Shown piece by piece: positions 1 to 8,062 of a stretch of 64,000 nt of DNA (within the stretch, counting starts at the first letter, position 1; each line of letters starts with the position of its first letter). The position numbers and the translations under genes are program-made. Source of the stretch: Malikia spinosa. GTDB lineage: Bacteria; Pseudomonadota; Gammaproteobacteria; Burkholderiales; Burkholderiaceae_C. The stretch covers positions 1-64,000 of the forward strand of contig NZ_PVLR01000021.1 in the NCBI RefSeq assembly GCF_002980625.1. The letters are read 5' to 3'. The notes under the pieces were generated by a model. It saw only the letters and a program-made list of their open reading frames with translations, had not been told where the DNA came from and ran no database searches.

Positions 1-462
<462 letters not shown>

Positions 463-466
<4 letters not shown>

Positions 467-564
467 CGGGTCGGAGTTTTCTGGTCGAAGCTGGTCGGCA
501 ACCCGTCGAATACGGCCGCAGCGGCATTCAGCAGTGGGCCGTCGTTGGTGACGCACGCGCACAT
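463..564 (-). CDS. Possible 33-codon small ORF between nasA and chrA
   Basis: This short frame starts at an ATG (562-564) and ends with a TGA that overlaps the chrA start codon as ATGA, a geometry typical of translational coupling. The peptide begins MCACVTNDG and has no recognised domain. The same frame is open from just after the nasA stop, so the open stretch may be chance in GC-rich DNA. No good ribosome binding site was seen. It is recorded because the 155-base gap otherwise holds no recognised gene. Confidence 0.15.
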
Positions 565-621
565 GCCCGCCAGCACGCTTTCAATGCCTGCCGCCTTGAT
601 GGATGCTATTTTCCGCTTTTC

Positions 622-3396
622 TCAGGCGGCCCCGACCAGGGCTGCGCCGGCCGGTACGACCGCGATCAGGCGCTTGAGTGCCGGCACGCAGGAGCCGCAG
701 CGGGTGCCGCAGCCCAGGCCGTCCTGTAGCTGCAGCAGGCGCTGGGCGCCGTTGCCGTCGCAGTCGGGCAGGGCGCGCCGGATCGCATCCTCGCTGACGT
801 CGAGGCAGGTGCAGATCTGCGGGCTGCGCGCGGCCAAGGCCACCGGCGCCTGGGCGTCGGGCCTGAGCAGCAGGCGGCCGTAGTCCTGCGCTGGCAGTTC
901 GTCCTGCAGCAGGGTCCTGAGCCAGGGTTCGGACCGGCTGTCGCCGGCCAGCAAGAAGGCCTCGACCTGCTGTCTGCTGCCGGCCTGGCTCAGGCGGATC
1001 GCCCGGCTGTGCTGGCGCTTGTGGTCGGCGTAGCGCAGCACCTCGGCGCCATCGAGGCCGAGCCAGGCGGCGATGCGCTCGACCAGCGCGGCTGGCGGCG
1101 GCTTGGCGCAGGCCGCGCGCAACAGCAGGCCGCTGCGCTCGCGTCCGAACGGCACGCAGCTGGCGAAATCGAACTCGGGCATTAAGGCCCGTAGCTCGCG
1201 CTGGACCTCGATCGCGCGCTCCTGCGGCAGCCAGGCCAGTCCCAGCAGCGTCCAGGGCAGCGCTGCCTTCTCGATCCGGACCGCGCAATGCTTGAGCTCG
1301 GGCTGCTTGGACAGCGGGCAGCTGGCCGGGGTGGTCAGCGCGTTGACGCCGGCCAGCGGCTGGCCCGCGGCATCGCGCCCGCTGAGCGCCTCCGAGCCCC
1401 AGTGCATCGGGATGAAGGCCTGCTGCTGACCGAGTTCGGCGGCGGGCTGCACCGGCAGCACGATGGCGCCGCGCGCGCTGCTGACCCGCACCAGCTCGCC
1501 GGCCTGCAGTCCCAGCGCCAGCAGGTCGTCGGGATGCAGGCCGACTGCCGGCTCGGGGACGTGGCCGAACAGCCGGCCCAGCGTGCCGGTGCGCGTCATG
1601 CCATGCCACTGGTCGCGCAGCCGTCCGGTCGAGAGCGAGAACGGGTAGCGCGGCGAGCGCGGCTCGGCCACCGGGCGCCAGGCATCGGCCGCGAAGCGCG
1701 CCTTGCCGTCAGGCGTGGCGAACATGCCGTAGGAATACAGCCGCGCCTGGCCCTGTGTTGCGCCTTGCGGCAGCGGCCACTGCTGCGGGCCGATCTGGTC
1801 GAGCAGGTCGTAGCTCAGGCCCGTGATGTCGAGGTCGCGCCCGCGCGTGCTCTCGCGGTGTTCGAGCCAGGCCTGTTCGGGGGTCTCGAAGCCGAATAGC
1901 GTGGGCTGTCCGGGGCGCAGCCGGGCTTCGAGCCGGCGCGCGACATCGCGCGCGATGGCCCAGTCGGGCCTGGCCTGGCCGGCCGGTGCAATCGCCGCGC
2001 GCACCCGCGTGATGCGGCGCTCGCTGTTGGTCACCGTGCCTTCCTTCTCGCCCCAGCTGGCTGCCGGCAGCAGCAAGTCGGCATAGTCGCAGGTGGCGGC
2101 AGTGGCAAACGCCTCCTGCACGATCACGAATTCGGCCCGCTCGAGCGCGCGCCGCACCAGGGCCTGATCTGGCATTGATTGCGCCGGGTTGGTGCAGGCG
2201 ATCCACAGCGCCTTGATCTGGCCATCGGCCACGGCCTGGAACAGCTCGGTCGCGGTCTTGCCGGCCTGCGCGGGCAGCTGATCGACGCCCCACAGGCGGG
2301 CGATCTCGGCCCGGTGCGCGGCATCGGCCGGGTCGCGGTGGCCGGGCAGCAGCGTGGCCATGGCGCCGACCTCGCGCCCGCCCATGGCATTGGGCTGACC
2401 GGTCAGCGAGAAGGGGCCGGCGCCGGGCTTGCCGATCTGGCCCGTCGCCAGGTGCAGGTTGATCAGCGCGGCGTTCTTGTCGCTGCCGCTGCTGCTCTGG
2501 TTCAGGCCCATGCAGTAGAGGCTCAGCGTGGCGTTGGACTGCGCGAACCAGCGCGCCGCGGTATGCAGGTCCTCGACGCTGACGCCGCAGCCGCGCGCGA
2601 CGCGCTCGGGCGTGGCCTGGCGCACCAGATCTTTCAGCGTCTCGAAGCCGCTGGTGTGGCGCGCGATGTAGTCGGGCCGGGTCCAGCCCTCCCACAGCAT
2701 GATGTGCAGCAGGCCGTGGCAGAGCAGCACATCGGTGCCGGGCTGGATCTGCAGATGCAGGTCGGCCTGCTCGGCGGTCTCGGTGCGGCGCGGATCAACC
2801 ACGATGATCTTCATGCCGGCGCGCGCGTCCTCGATGCGGCGAAACAGGATCGGGTGTGCCCAGGCCGTGTTGCTGCCGCTGATGAACAGGCAGTCGGTTT
2901 GCGCCAGGTCGTCATAGCAGGTCGGCGGCGCGTCCGAGCCCAGCGTGCGCTTGTAGCCCACCACCGCACTGCTCATGCACAGGCGCGAGTTGCTGTCGAT
3001 CTGGTTCGTGCCGACCAGGCCGCGCGCGAGCTTGTTGAAGACATGGTAGTCCTCGGTCAGCAGCTGGCCCGACAGGTAGAAGCCGACCGCATCGGGCCCG
3101 TGCTGTTCGATGATGTCGCCCAGTCGATCGGCTGCCAGCCCGATGGCATCGTCCCATCCCACAGGCTGCGCTGGCGCGCCGCGTTGCAGGCGCTGCATCG
3201 GCTGCAGCAGCCGGGCCTGGCGCGTGACGGCTTCGGTCGCCGTCAGGTGCAGGGTCGAGCCCTTGGTGCAGAGCCGGCCGAAGTTGGCCGGGTGCTCGGG
3301 GTCGCCGCGCACGCCGGTGATCCGGTCGTGCTGCGACTCGATGATCACGCCGCAGCCGACGCCGCAGTAGGGGCAGGTGGATCGGGTTTCGGCCAT
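622..3396 (-). CDS. nasA: Assimilatory nitrate reductase catalytic subunit (molybdopterin, [4Fe-4S], C-terminal BFD domain)
   Basis: Cytoplasmic reductase of nitrate to nitrite, 924 residues. The N-terminus carries the [4Fe-4S] ligands CPYCGVGC (Cys8, Cys11, Cys15) plus Cys43 in NFGRLCTKG. SRLCMSS at residues 138-143 supplies Cys140, the expected molybdenum ligand of NapA/NasA-type enzymes. A molybdopterin dinucleotide-binding domain follows at about residues 560-680. The last ~60 residues form a BFD-type [2Fe-2S] domain with ICTCLDVS and CGTRCGSC, as in Klebsiella-type NasA, which suggests an external reductase or ferredoxin-like donor. It starts 9 bases after nirD and is the third gene of the nirB-nirD-nasA operon. 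There is no Tat signal, so this is not the periplasmic Nap enzyme. Confidence 0.95.
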   Translation of the reverse strand: MAETRSTCPYCGVGCGVIIESQHDRITGVRGDPEHPANFGRLCTKGSTLHLTATEAVTRQARLLQPMQRLQRGAPAQPVGWDDAIGLAADRLGDIIEQHGPDAVGFYLSGQLLTEDYHVFNKLARGLVGTNQIDSNSRLCMSSAVVGYKRTLGSDAPPTCYDDLAQTDCLFISGSNTAWAHPILFRRIEDARAGMKIIVVDPRRTETAEQADLHLQIQPGTDVLLCHGLLHIMLWEGWTRPDYIARHTSGFETLKDLVRQATPERVARGCGVSVEDLHTAARWFAQSNATLSLYCMGLNQSSSGSDKNAALINLHLATGQIGKPGAGPFSLTGQPNAMGGREVGAMATLLPGHRDPADAAHRAEIARLWGVDQLPAQAGKTATELFQAVADGQIKALWIACTNPAQSMPDQALVRRALERAEFVIVQEAFATAATCDYADLLLPAASWGEKEGTVTNSERRITRVRAAIAPAGQARPDWAIARDVARRLEARLRPGQPTLFGFETPEQAWLEHRESTRGRDLDITGLSYDLLDQIGPQQWPLPQGATQGQARLYSYGMFATPDGKARFAADAWRPVAEPRSPRYPFSLSTGRLRDQWHGMTRTGTLGRLFGHVPEPAVGLHPDDLLALGLQAGELVRVSSARGAIVLPVQPAAELGQQQAFIPMHWGSEALSGRDAAGQPLAGVNALTTPASCPLSKQPELKHCAVRIEKAALPWTLLGLAWLPQERAIEVQRELRALMPEFDFASCVPFGRERSGLLLRAACAKPPPAALVERIAAWLGLDGAEVLRYADHKRQHSRAIRLSQAGSRQQVEAFLLAGDSRSEPWLRTLLQDELPAQDYGRLLLRPDAQAPVALAARSPQICTCLDVSEDAIRRALPDCDGNGAQRLLQLQDGLGCGTRCGSCVPALKRLIAVVPAGAALVGAA

Positions 3397-3405
3397 GTTG
3401 CGCTT

Positions 3406-3720
3406 TCAGTTCAGTGCCAGCAAGACCTGGCCGTGCTCGACCTTGACCTCGAAGCGGGCGCAGGAGCCGTGGTCGGGCGCGAGCGCCTGCCCGTCCTCGA
3501 GCGTGAAGTTCCAGCCGTGCAGCGGACAGGTCACGCGCCGGCCATGCACCAGGCCCTGCGACAGCGGGCCGCCCTTGTGCGGGCATTGGTCAAGCAGCGC
3601 GAACACCTCGTCGGCGGCGGTGCGGAAGATCGCGATGTCGCCGCCGCTGGCGCGTTGCACCACGCGCGCACCCAGCCGCGGGATGTCGTCGAGCGGGCAG
3701 ATGAAGTTCCAGGTCGTCAT
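3406..3720 (-). CDS. nirD: Nitrite reductase (NADH) small subunit, Rieske-type
   Basis: 104-residue partner of NirB in the cytoplasmic NADH-dependent reduction of nitrite to ammonium. The Rieske-like pocket CPHKGGPLSQG, then CPLHGW, shows the Cys-x-His and Cys-x-x-His pairs in the right order, so this copy keeps [2Fe-2S] ligands (many enterobacterial NirD lack them). The ATG at 3718-3720 begins MTTWNFICPLDDIP. It lies 23 bases after the nirB stop and 9 bases before nasA, within one operon. Confidence 0.95.
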   Translation of the reverse strand: MTTWNFICPLDDIPRLGARVVQRASGGDIAIFRTAADEVFALLDQCPHKGGPLSQGLVHGRRVTCPLHGWNFTLEDGQALAPDHGSCARFEVKVEHGQVLLALN

Positions 3721-3743
3721 GTCTTGTCGTCCTTGGGTGGGGT

Positions 3744-6203
3744 TCAGGCTTCGAGCCGGATCGGGATGAACTGCTGGATGGCGCCGGCCTCGCGCGAGGT
3801 CTGCCACGGGTCCTTGGCGTCCTTCAGCGCATCGAGCAGGCGTCCGTGCAGGGCCCGGCGATTGGCCTCGTCCTCGACCACCTGGCGCTTGACCGCGTCC
3901 AGGCCGACGCGATCCAGGTAGTGGCAGGTGCGCTCGAGGTACCAGCCCTGTTCGCGGTACAGCTGCAGGAAGGCGCCGGCGTACTCCATGACTTCCTCGT
4001 CGGTCTTGACCTTGCAGAGGAATTGCGCGACCTCGGTCTTGATGCCGCCGTTGCCGCCGACATAGAGCTCGTAGCCCGAATCGACCCCGATCACGCCGAC
4101 ATCCTTGATGCCGGCCTCGGCGCAGTTGCGCGGGCAGCCCGACACCGCCAGCTTGACCTTGTGCGGCGCGTACATGTCGAACAGCATCTTCTCGAGCTTG
4201 ATGCCCATGTCCATCGCGCGCTGGGTGCCGAAGCGGCAATGCTCGGCGCCGACGCAGGTCTTGACGGTGCGGATCGACTTGCCGTAGGCATGGCCCGACA
4301 CCATGCCGGCCGCGTTGAGGTCGGCCCAGATCGCCGGCAGATCTTCCTTCTTGATGCCCAGCAGGTCGATGCGCTGGCCGCCGGTGACCTTGACGGTCGG
4401 CACCTGGTATTTCTCGGCCGCGTCGGCGATGGCGCGCAGCTCGGCTGGCGTCGTCAGGCCGCCCCACATGCGCGGCACCACCGAATAGCTGCCGTCCTTC
4501 TGGATGTTGGCGTGCGCGCGCTCGTTGATCAGGCGGCTTTGCGGGTCGTCCCGGGCCAGCTGCGGCCAGCTCGAGATCAGGTAGTAGTTGATGGCCGGAC
4601 GGCATTTGTCGCAGCCGTTGGGCGTCTGCCACTGCATGAAGTCGAACACCGCTTCCTTGCGGGTCAGGCGCTGGGTGACGATCGCCTCGCGCACGACCTG
4701 GTGCGAATGCTCGGTGCAGCCGCAGACCGGCTTGCGGTCGGACGCCGCCGGGCTGTAGGCGCCGCCCAGGGTGCTGGCCAGGATCTGCTCGACCAGGCCG
4801 GCGCAGGAACCGCAGGACGAGGCCGCCTTGGTGTGCTTCTTGACCTCGTCGAGGCTGAACAGGCCCTTTTCCTTGATCGCCTGGCAGATCGCGCCCTTGC
4901 TGACGCCGTTGCAGCCGCAGACCTCGGCGCTGTCGGGCATCTCGGCGGCCCGGCTGTTGCCAGCGTGGCCGACATCGCCGACCAGGCTCTGGCCGAAGAT
5001 CAGCTGGTCGCGGATGTCGTGGATGTCGCGCCCGTCCTTGATCAGCTGGAAATACCAGGGGCCGTCGGCCGTGTCGCCGTACAGCACGCCGCCGATCAGC
5101 TTGTTGTCCTTGACCACCAGCTTCTTGTAGACGCCGCCATGCGGGTCGTTCAGGATGATTTCCTCGCTGTCGGCCTGGCTGCCCGTGAAGTCGCCGCCCG
5201 AGAACAGGTCGATGCCGGTCACCTTGAGCTTGGTCGAGGTCACCGAGCCACTGTAGCGCCCGATGCCGTAGCTGGCCAGGTGATTGGCCGCGACCTTGGC
5301 CTGCTCGAACAGCGGTGCGACCAGGCCGTAGGCGATGCCGCGGTGGCTCACGCATTCGCCGACTGCGTAGATGCGCGGGTCATAGGTCTGCAGCGTGTCG
5401 CTGACCACGATGCCGCGGTTGCAGTGGATGCCGGCGGCCTCGGCCAGCGCATAGTTGGGCCGGATGCCGGCAGCCATCACCACCAGGTCGGCCGGAATCT
5501 GCATGCCGTCCTTGAAGCGCACCGCGCCGACCCGGCCTGCGCTGCCGCCTTCTGGGGCCTGCAGCAGCGCCTCGGTCTGCTTTTGCAGCAGGAACTTCAG
5601 GCCCTTGTGCTCGAGCGACTGCTGCAGCATGCGCCCGGCTACCTCGTCGAGCTGGCGCTCGAGCAACCAGGCGCCGTTATGCACCACCGTCACGTCCATG
5701 CCGCGCAGCTTGAGGCCGTTGGCGGCTTCCAGCCCGAGCAGGCCGCCGCCGATCACGACCGCATGCCGGTACTGGCTGGCCGCCGCGATCATCTCATCGG
5801 TGTCCTGGATATCGCGGTAGCCGATCACGCCGGGCAGCTGGTTGCCCGGTATCGGCAGCCGGAACGGGGTCGAGCCGGTCGCGATCAGCAGCCGGTCGTA
5901 GGGCGCTGCGGTGCCGTCGTCGGCGATCACGAGTCGGCGCACGCGGTCGATCTGCGTGACGGTCTTGCCGGTGTGCAGCCGGATGCCGTGCTCGGCATAC
6001 CAGTCGAGCTCGTTGAGGATGATGTCCTGGATCTGCATCTCGCCCGCGAGCACCGGCGATAGCAGGATGCGGTTGTAGTTCGGGTGCGGCTCGGCGCCGA
6101 ATACCGTGATCTCGTACTGGTCGGGCGCTATTCTGAGCAGTTCCTCCAGCGTGCGCACGCCGGCCATGCCGTTGCCGATCAACACCAACTTGGGCTTTTC
6201 CAT
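3744..6203 (-). CDS. nirB: Nitrite reductase (NADH) large subunit, siroheme protein
   Basis: 819-residue cytoplasmic flavoprotein that reduces nitrite to ammonium with NADH. Order of parts: an FAD Rossmann motif LVLIGNGMAGVRTLEELL near residue 5, an NAD Rossmann motif VVIGGGLLGLEAANGL near residue 145, one or two BFD-type [2Fe-2S] segments (CGCNGVSKG, then CGSCAGL), and a siroheme/[4Fe-4S] reductase half with TCVGAEHCRFGTQ and SGCPRNCAEAG. The ATG at 6201-6203 was chosen because a good site, GGAG, lies 8 bases upstream and the family begins MEKPKLVLIGNG. The open frame upstream is leader RNA with a terminator. This is the first gene of nirB-nirD-nasA, under a sigma-54 promoter and ANTAR-type leader. 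Confidence 0.96.
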   Translation of the reverse strand: MEKPKLVLIGNGMAGVRTLEELLRIAPDQYEITVFGAEPHPNYNRILLSPVLAGEMQIQDIILNELDWYAEHGIRLHTGKTVTQIDRVRRLVIADDGTAAPYDRLLIATGSTPFRLPIPGNQLPGVIGYRDIQDTDEMIAAASQYRHAVVIGGGLLGLEAANGLKLRGMDVTVVHNGAWLLERQLDEVAGRMLQQSLEHKGLKFLLQKQTEALLQAPEGGSAGRVGAVRFKDGMQIPADLVVMAAGIRPNYALAEAAGIHCNRGIVVSDTLQTYDPRIYAVGECVSHRGIAYGLVAPLFEQAKVAANHLASYGIGRYSGSVTSTKLKVTGIDLFSGGDFTGSQADSEEIILNDPHGGVYKKLVVKDNKLIGGVLYGDTADGPWYFQLIKDGRDIHDIRDQLIFGQSLVGDVGHAGNSRAAEMPDSAEVCGCNGVSKGAICQAIKEKGLFSLDEVKKHTKAASSCGSCAGLVEQILASTLGGAYSPAASDRKPVCGCTEHSHQVVREAIVTQRLTRKEAVFDFMQWQTPNGCDKCRPAINYYLISSWPQLARDDPQSRLINERAHANIQKDGSYSVVPRMWGGLTTPAELRAIADAAEKYQVPTVKVTGGQRIDLLGIKKEDLPAIWADLNAAGMVSGHAYGKSIRTVKTCVGAEHCRFGTQRAMDMGIKLEKMLFDMYAPHKVKLAVSGCPRNCAEAGIKDVGVIGVDSGYELYVGGNGGIKTEVAQFLCKVKTDEEVMEYAGAFLQLYREQGWYLERTCHYLDRVGLDAVKRQVVEDEANRRALHGRLLDALKDAKDPWQTSREAGAIQQFIPIRLEA

Positions 6204-6221
6204 CTTGACTCCGTCGCTTGC

Positions 6222-6289
6222 TGCAGAAAACAAAAAAGGCATCCATGCAAGGTCCACCCGTTGCGGGGTAGAGTTGCAGGGACGCCTTT
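6222..6289 (-). terminator. Intrinsic terminator in the nirB leader (attenuator)
   Basis: On the minus strand the stem AAAGGCGTCC pairs with GGATGCCTTT (one G-U), with inner TGCA/TGCA and CCCG/CGGG pairs, and is followed by TTTTTTGTTTT. It sits between the two ANTAR hairpins and the nirB ribosome binding site, so it would stop transcription before the operon unless antitermination occurs. The nrtA leader has a terminator of the same design. Confidence 0.85.
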
Positions 6290-6305
6290 GTCCTGTTGGC
6301 ACCCG

Positions 6306-6347
6306 ACCCGTCCTTGGGTAAGCTGCCGAGCCGGTCAGCATTGACCG
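6306..6347 (-). ncRNA. ANTAR-responsive dual-hairpin leader of nirB
   Basis: Hairpin 1 is CGGTC-AATGCT-GACCG (6332-6347) and hairpin 2 is ACCC-AAGGAC-GGGT (6306-6319), separated by 12 bases. Both loops have six bases with A at position 1 and G at position 4, the published recognition rule for ANTAR proteins such as NasR and EutV. The first hairpin begins about 3 bases after the predicted sigma-54 transcription start, and a terminator starts 16 bases after the second. The candidate regulator is the NasT-type protein at 18681-19304. Confidence 0.88.
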
Positions 6348-6359
6348 TTGCCGGATTCA

Positions 6360-6375
6360 AGCAATAGCCGTGCCA
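6360..6375 (-). promoter_or_regulatory. Sigma-54 (RpoN) promoter of nirB-nirD-nasA
   Basis: The minus strand reads TGGCACGGCTATTGCT, an exact match to the -24/-12 consensus TGGCACG-N4-TTGCW with GG and GC ten bases apart. The predicted start, about 12 bases downstream near 6350, puts the ANTAR hairpins at the very 5' end of the RNA. This implies nitrogen control through NtrC. Confidence 0.9.
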
Positions 6376-6437
6376 GTCGCTGCCTGTCCAACGGCGGCGT
6401 GGCGGCGGGTTGCTGCGTGGTCAGGTCGGGTTCACTG

Positions 6438-6454
6438 GGCCTCGATCTGGTGCA
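6438..6454 (-). promoter_or_regulatory. NtrC-like enhancer half-site, promoter-proximal
   Basis: The sequence has a perfect GGTGCA half and a weak other half in the 17-base NtrC frame TGCACC-N5-GGTGCA (about 9 of 12 positions). It lies roughly 90-105 bases upstream of the predicted nirB start, a normal enhancer distance. It is short and could be chance. Confidence 0.35.
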
Positions 6455-6479
6455 TGGCGCCCGTCAGGCTGTCGTCAGT

Positions 6480-6496
6480 TGGCCCGCTATGGTGCG
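6480..6496 (-). promoter_or_regulatory. NtrC-like enhancer site, promoter-distal
   Basis: TGGCCC-GCTAT-GGTGCG matches about 9 of 12 informative positions of the NtrC consensus. It lies roughly 130-146 bases upstream of the predicted nirB start and about four helical turns from the other candidate. Confidence 0.35.
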
Positions 6497-6557
6497 CATG
6501 GAGCCGCTGCAGGCATGGCGCGGGCAGATTATTTTTGTCGGTAGTGCTAGTTTTGTT

Positions 6558-6597
6558 CTATCGAATGATGCTGGTGATAGCTTTTATCTAGCGATAA
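6558..6597. promoter_or_regulatory. Clustered inverted repeats, LysR-operator-like
   Basis: Two inverted repeats sit side by side: CTATC-N13-GATAG (6558-6580) and the perfect TTATC-TAGC-GATAA (6584-6597). The spacing and AT-rich setting resemble LysR-type binding sites. They lie 100-140 bases before the nitronate monooxygenase gene. The regulator is unknown. Confidence 0.35.
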
Positions 6598-6699
6598 CTT
6601 GACCTTGGTCGGGCGAATCCTGCAAAAAAGTCCGAAAATCGGCTATTACGGATTTTTGACCGCAAGCAGCGGGGTGGTCCGGCAAAGCACACACGAAAG

Positions 6700-7968
6700 A
6701 TGACAGTGAAACGTTTGGACGATTTCCGCTTGCGCCTGGGTGGCGACGAGCTGGTGCCGATCATGATCGGCGGCATGGGCGTGGACATTTCCTCCTCCGA
6801 CCTCGCGCTCGAAGCCGCGCGTCTGGGCGGCGTGGGCCATATCTCGGATGCGATGATCAAGACGGTGACCGACCGTCGCTACAAGACCAAGTACGTCAAG
6901 GCCAAGCAGGCCCAGTACAAGTACAACGTCGACAATACCGACAAGTCGGACGTCAAGTTCGACCTCGGTCACCTGGCCGAAGCGACCAAGCTGCATGTCG
7001 AGCACAGCATGACGCGCAAGCAGGGCAGTGGTCAGATCTTCATCAACTGCATGGAGAAGCTGACCATGAACGCGCCGCGCGAGACCCTCAAGGTCCGCCT
7101 GTCGGCCGCGCTCGACGCCGGCATCGACGGCATCACGCTGGCCGCCGGCCTGCACCTGAGCAGCTTCGCGCTGATCGAGGACCATCCGCGCTTTCGCCAT
7201 GCCAAACTCGGCATCATCGTCTCCTCGCTGCGCGCGCTGCAGCTGTTCCTCAAGAAGAACGCGCGCCTGAACCGCCTGCCCGACTATGTCGTGGTCGAAG
7301 GTCCGCTGGCCGGCGGTCACCTGGGCTTCGGCATGGACTGGGCCCAGTACGACCTCGCGACCATCGTCGCCGAGATCGCCGCCTGGCTCAAGACCGAGCA
7401 GCTCGAGATCCCGCTGATCCCGGCTGGCGGCATCTTCACCGGCAGCGATGCGGTGCGCTTCATGGAGATGGGCGCCTCTGCCGTCCAGGTCGCGACCCGT
7501 TTCACCGTCACGCGCGAATGCGGCCTGCCCGACGATTCCAAGCAGGAATACTTCAAGGCCGACGAGGACGACATCGAGGTCAACGAGATCTCGCCGACCG
7601 GCTACCCGATGCGCATGATCAAGTCCAGCCCGGGCATCGGCGACGGCATCCGCCCGAACTGCGAGGCCTACGGCTACCTGCTCGACGCCAAGGGCAAATG
7701 CGCCTACATCGACGCCTACAACCGCGTCGTGCTGGAACATCCGGGCGAGCGCAAGATCCAGGTCTGGGACAAGACCTGCCTGTGCACCCACATGCGCAAC
7801 TTCGCGATCTGGACCTGCGGCCAGCTGACCTGGCGCCTGAAGGACACCACGTTGCGCCATGACGACGGCAGCTACCAGCTGCTGAGCGCCCAGCATGTGT
7901 TCGAGGACTACCAGTTCAGCGTCGATGACAAGATCGCGCTGCCGGAATCCGAGTTCGACGTCGACTGA
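6700..7968 (+). CDS. Nitronate monooxygenase family flavoprotein (2-nitropropane dioxygenase-like)
   Basis: 422-residue soluble protein of the FMN-dependent nitronate monooxygenase/2-nitropropane dioxygenase family, whose members oxidise alkyl nitronates and release nitrite. The sequence shows the TIM-barrel FMN protein signatures: IMIGGMGVDISS near residue 22, ITLAAGL near 147, VVEGPLAGGHLGFG near residue 205, and IPAGGIFTG near 243 with GASAVQVATRF near 261. The C-terminal ~130 residues are longer than in the small enzymes and contain TCLCTHMRNF. It is divergent from nirB. Any nitrite produced could feed NirBD, but this is inferred from position only and the substrate is not predictable. 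Confidence 0.85.
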   Translation: MTVKRLDDFRLRLGGDELVPIMIGGMGVDISSSDLALEAARLGGVGHISDAMIKTVTDRRYKTKYVKAKQAQYKYNVDNTDKSDVKFDLGHLAEATKLHVEHSMTRKQGSGQIFINCMEKLTMNAPRETLKVRLSAALDAGIDGITLAAGLHLSSFALIEDHPRFRHAKLGIIVSSLRALQLFLKKNARLNRLPDYVVVEGPLAGGHLGFGMDWAQYDLATIVAEIAAWLKTEQLEIPLIPAGGIFTGSDAVRFMEMGASAVQVATRFTVTRECGLPDDSKQEYFKADEDDIEVNEISPTGYPMRMIKSSPGIGDGIRPNCEAYGYLLDAKGKCAYIDAYNRVVLEHPGERKIQVWDKTCLCTHMRNFAIWTCGQLTWRLKDTTLRHDDGSYQLLSAQHVFEDYQFSVDDKIALPESEFDVD

Positions 7969-8001
7969 TCCTGCCGCCGGCCCCGACCGGGGTCCGACCT
8001 G

Positions 8002-8039
8002 AAAAAAACCGCCTTGGCGTAAAGCCGCGGCGGTTTTTT
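8002..8039. terminator. Bidirectional intrinsic terminator
   Basis: A run of seven A leads into ACCGCC, whose pair GGCGGT is followed by T6, so the hairpin works on both strands. It lies between the convergent nitronate monooxygenase and ModA-like genes, as expected. Confidence 0.85.
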
Positions 8040-8062
8040 CACGTCCGTGCCGGCGCCAGGGC

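Larger units (their letters stand above)
6376..6699. other. Intergenic control region between nirB promoter and nitronate monooxygenase gene
   Basis: This 324-base stretch has no supported gene. It holds two NtrC-like sites near the nirB promoter and an AT-rich part (about 6530-6660) with clustered GATA/TATC inverted repeats just before the rightward nitronate monooxygenase gene. It probably carries enhancers for nirB and the promoter of the divergent gene. No clean sigma-70 promoter was recognised. Confidence 0.6.

Noticed and set aside
3846..6062. 738-codon plus-strand frame opposite nirB (and the 580-codon frame at 2179-3921)
   Set aside because: Both are antisense shadows of nirB and nasA with Ala/Val/Asp/His-rich composition and no start context.
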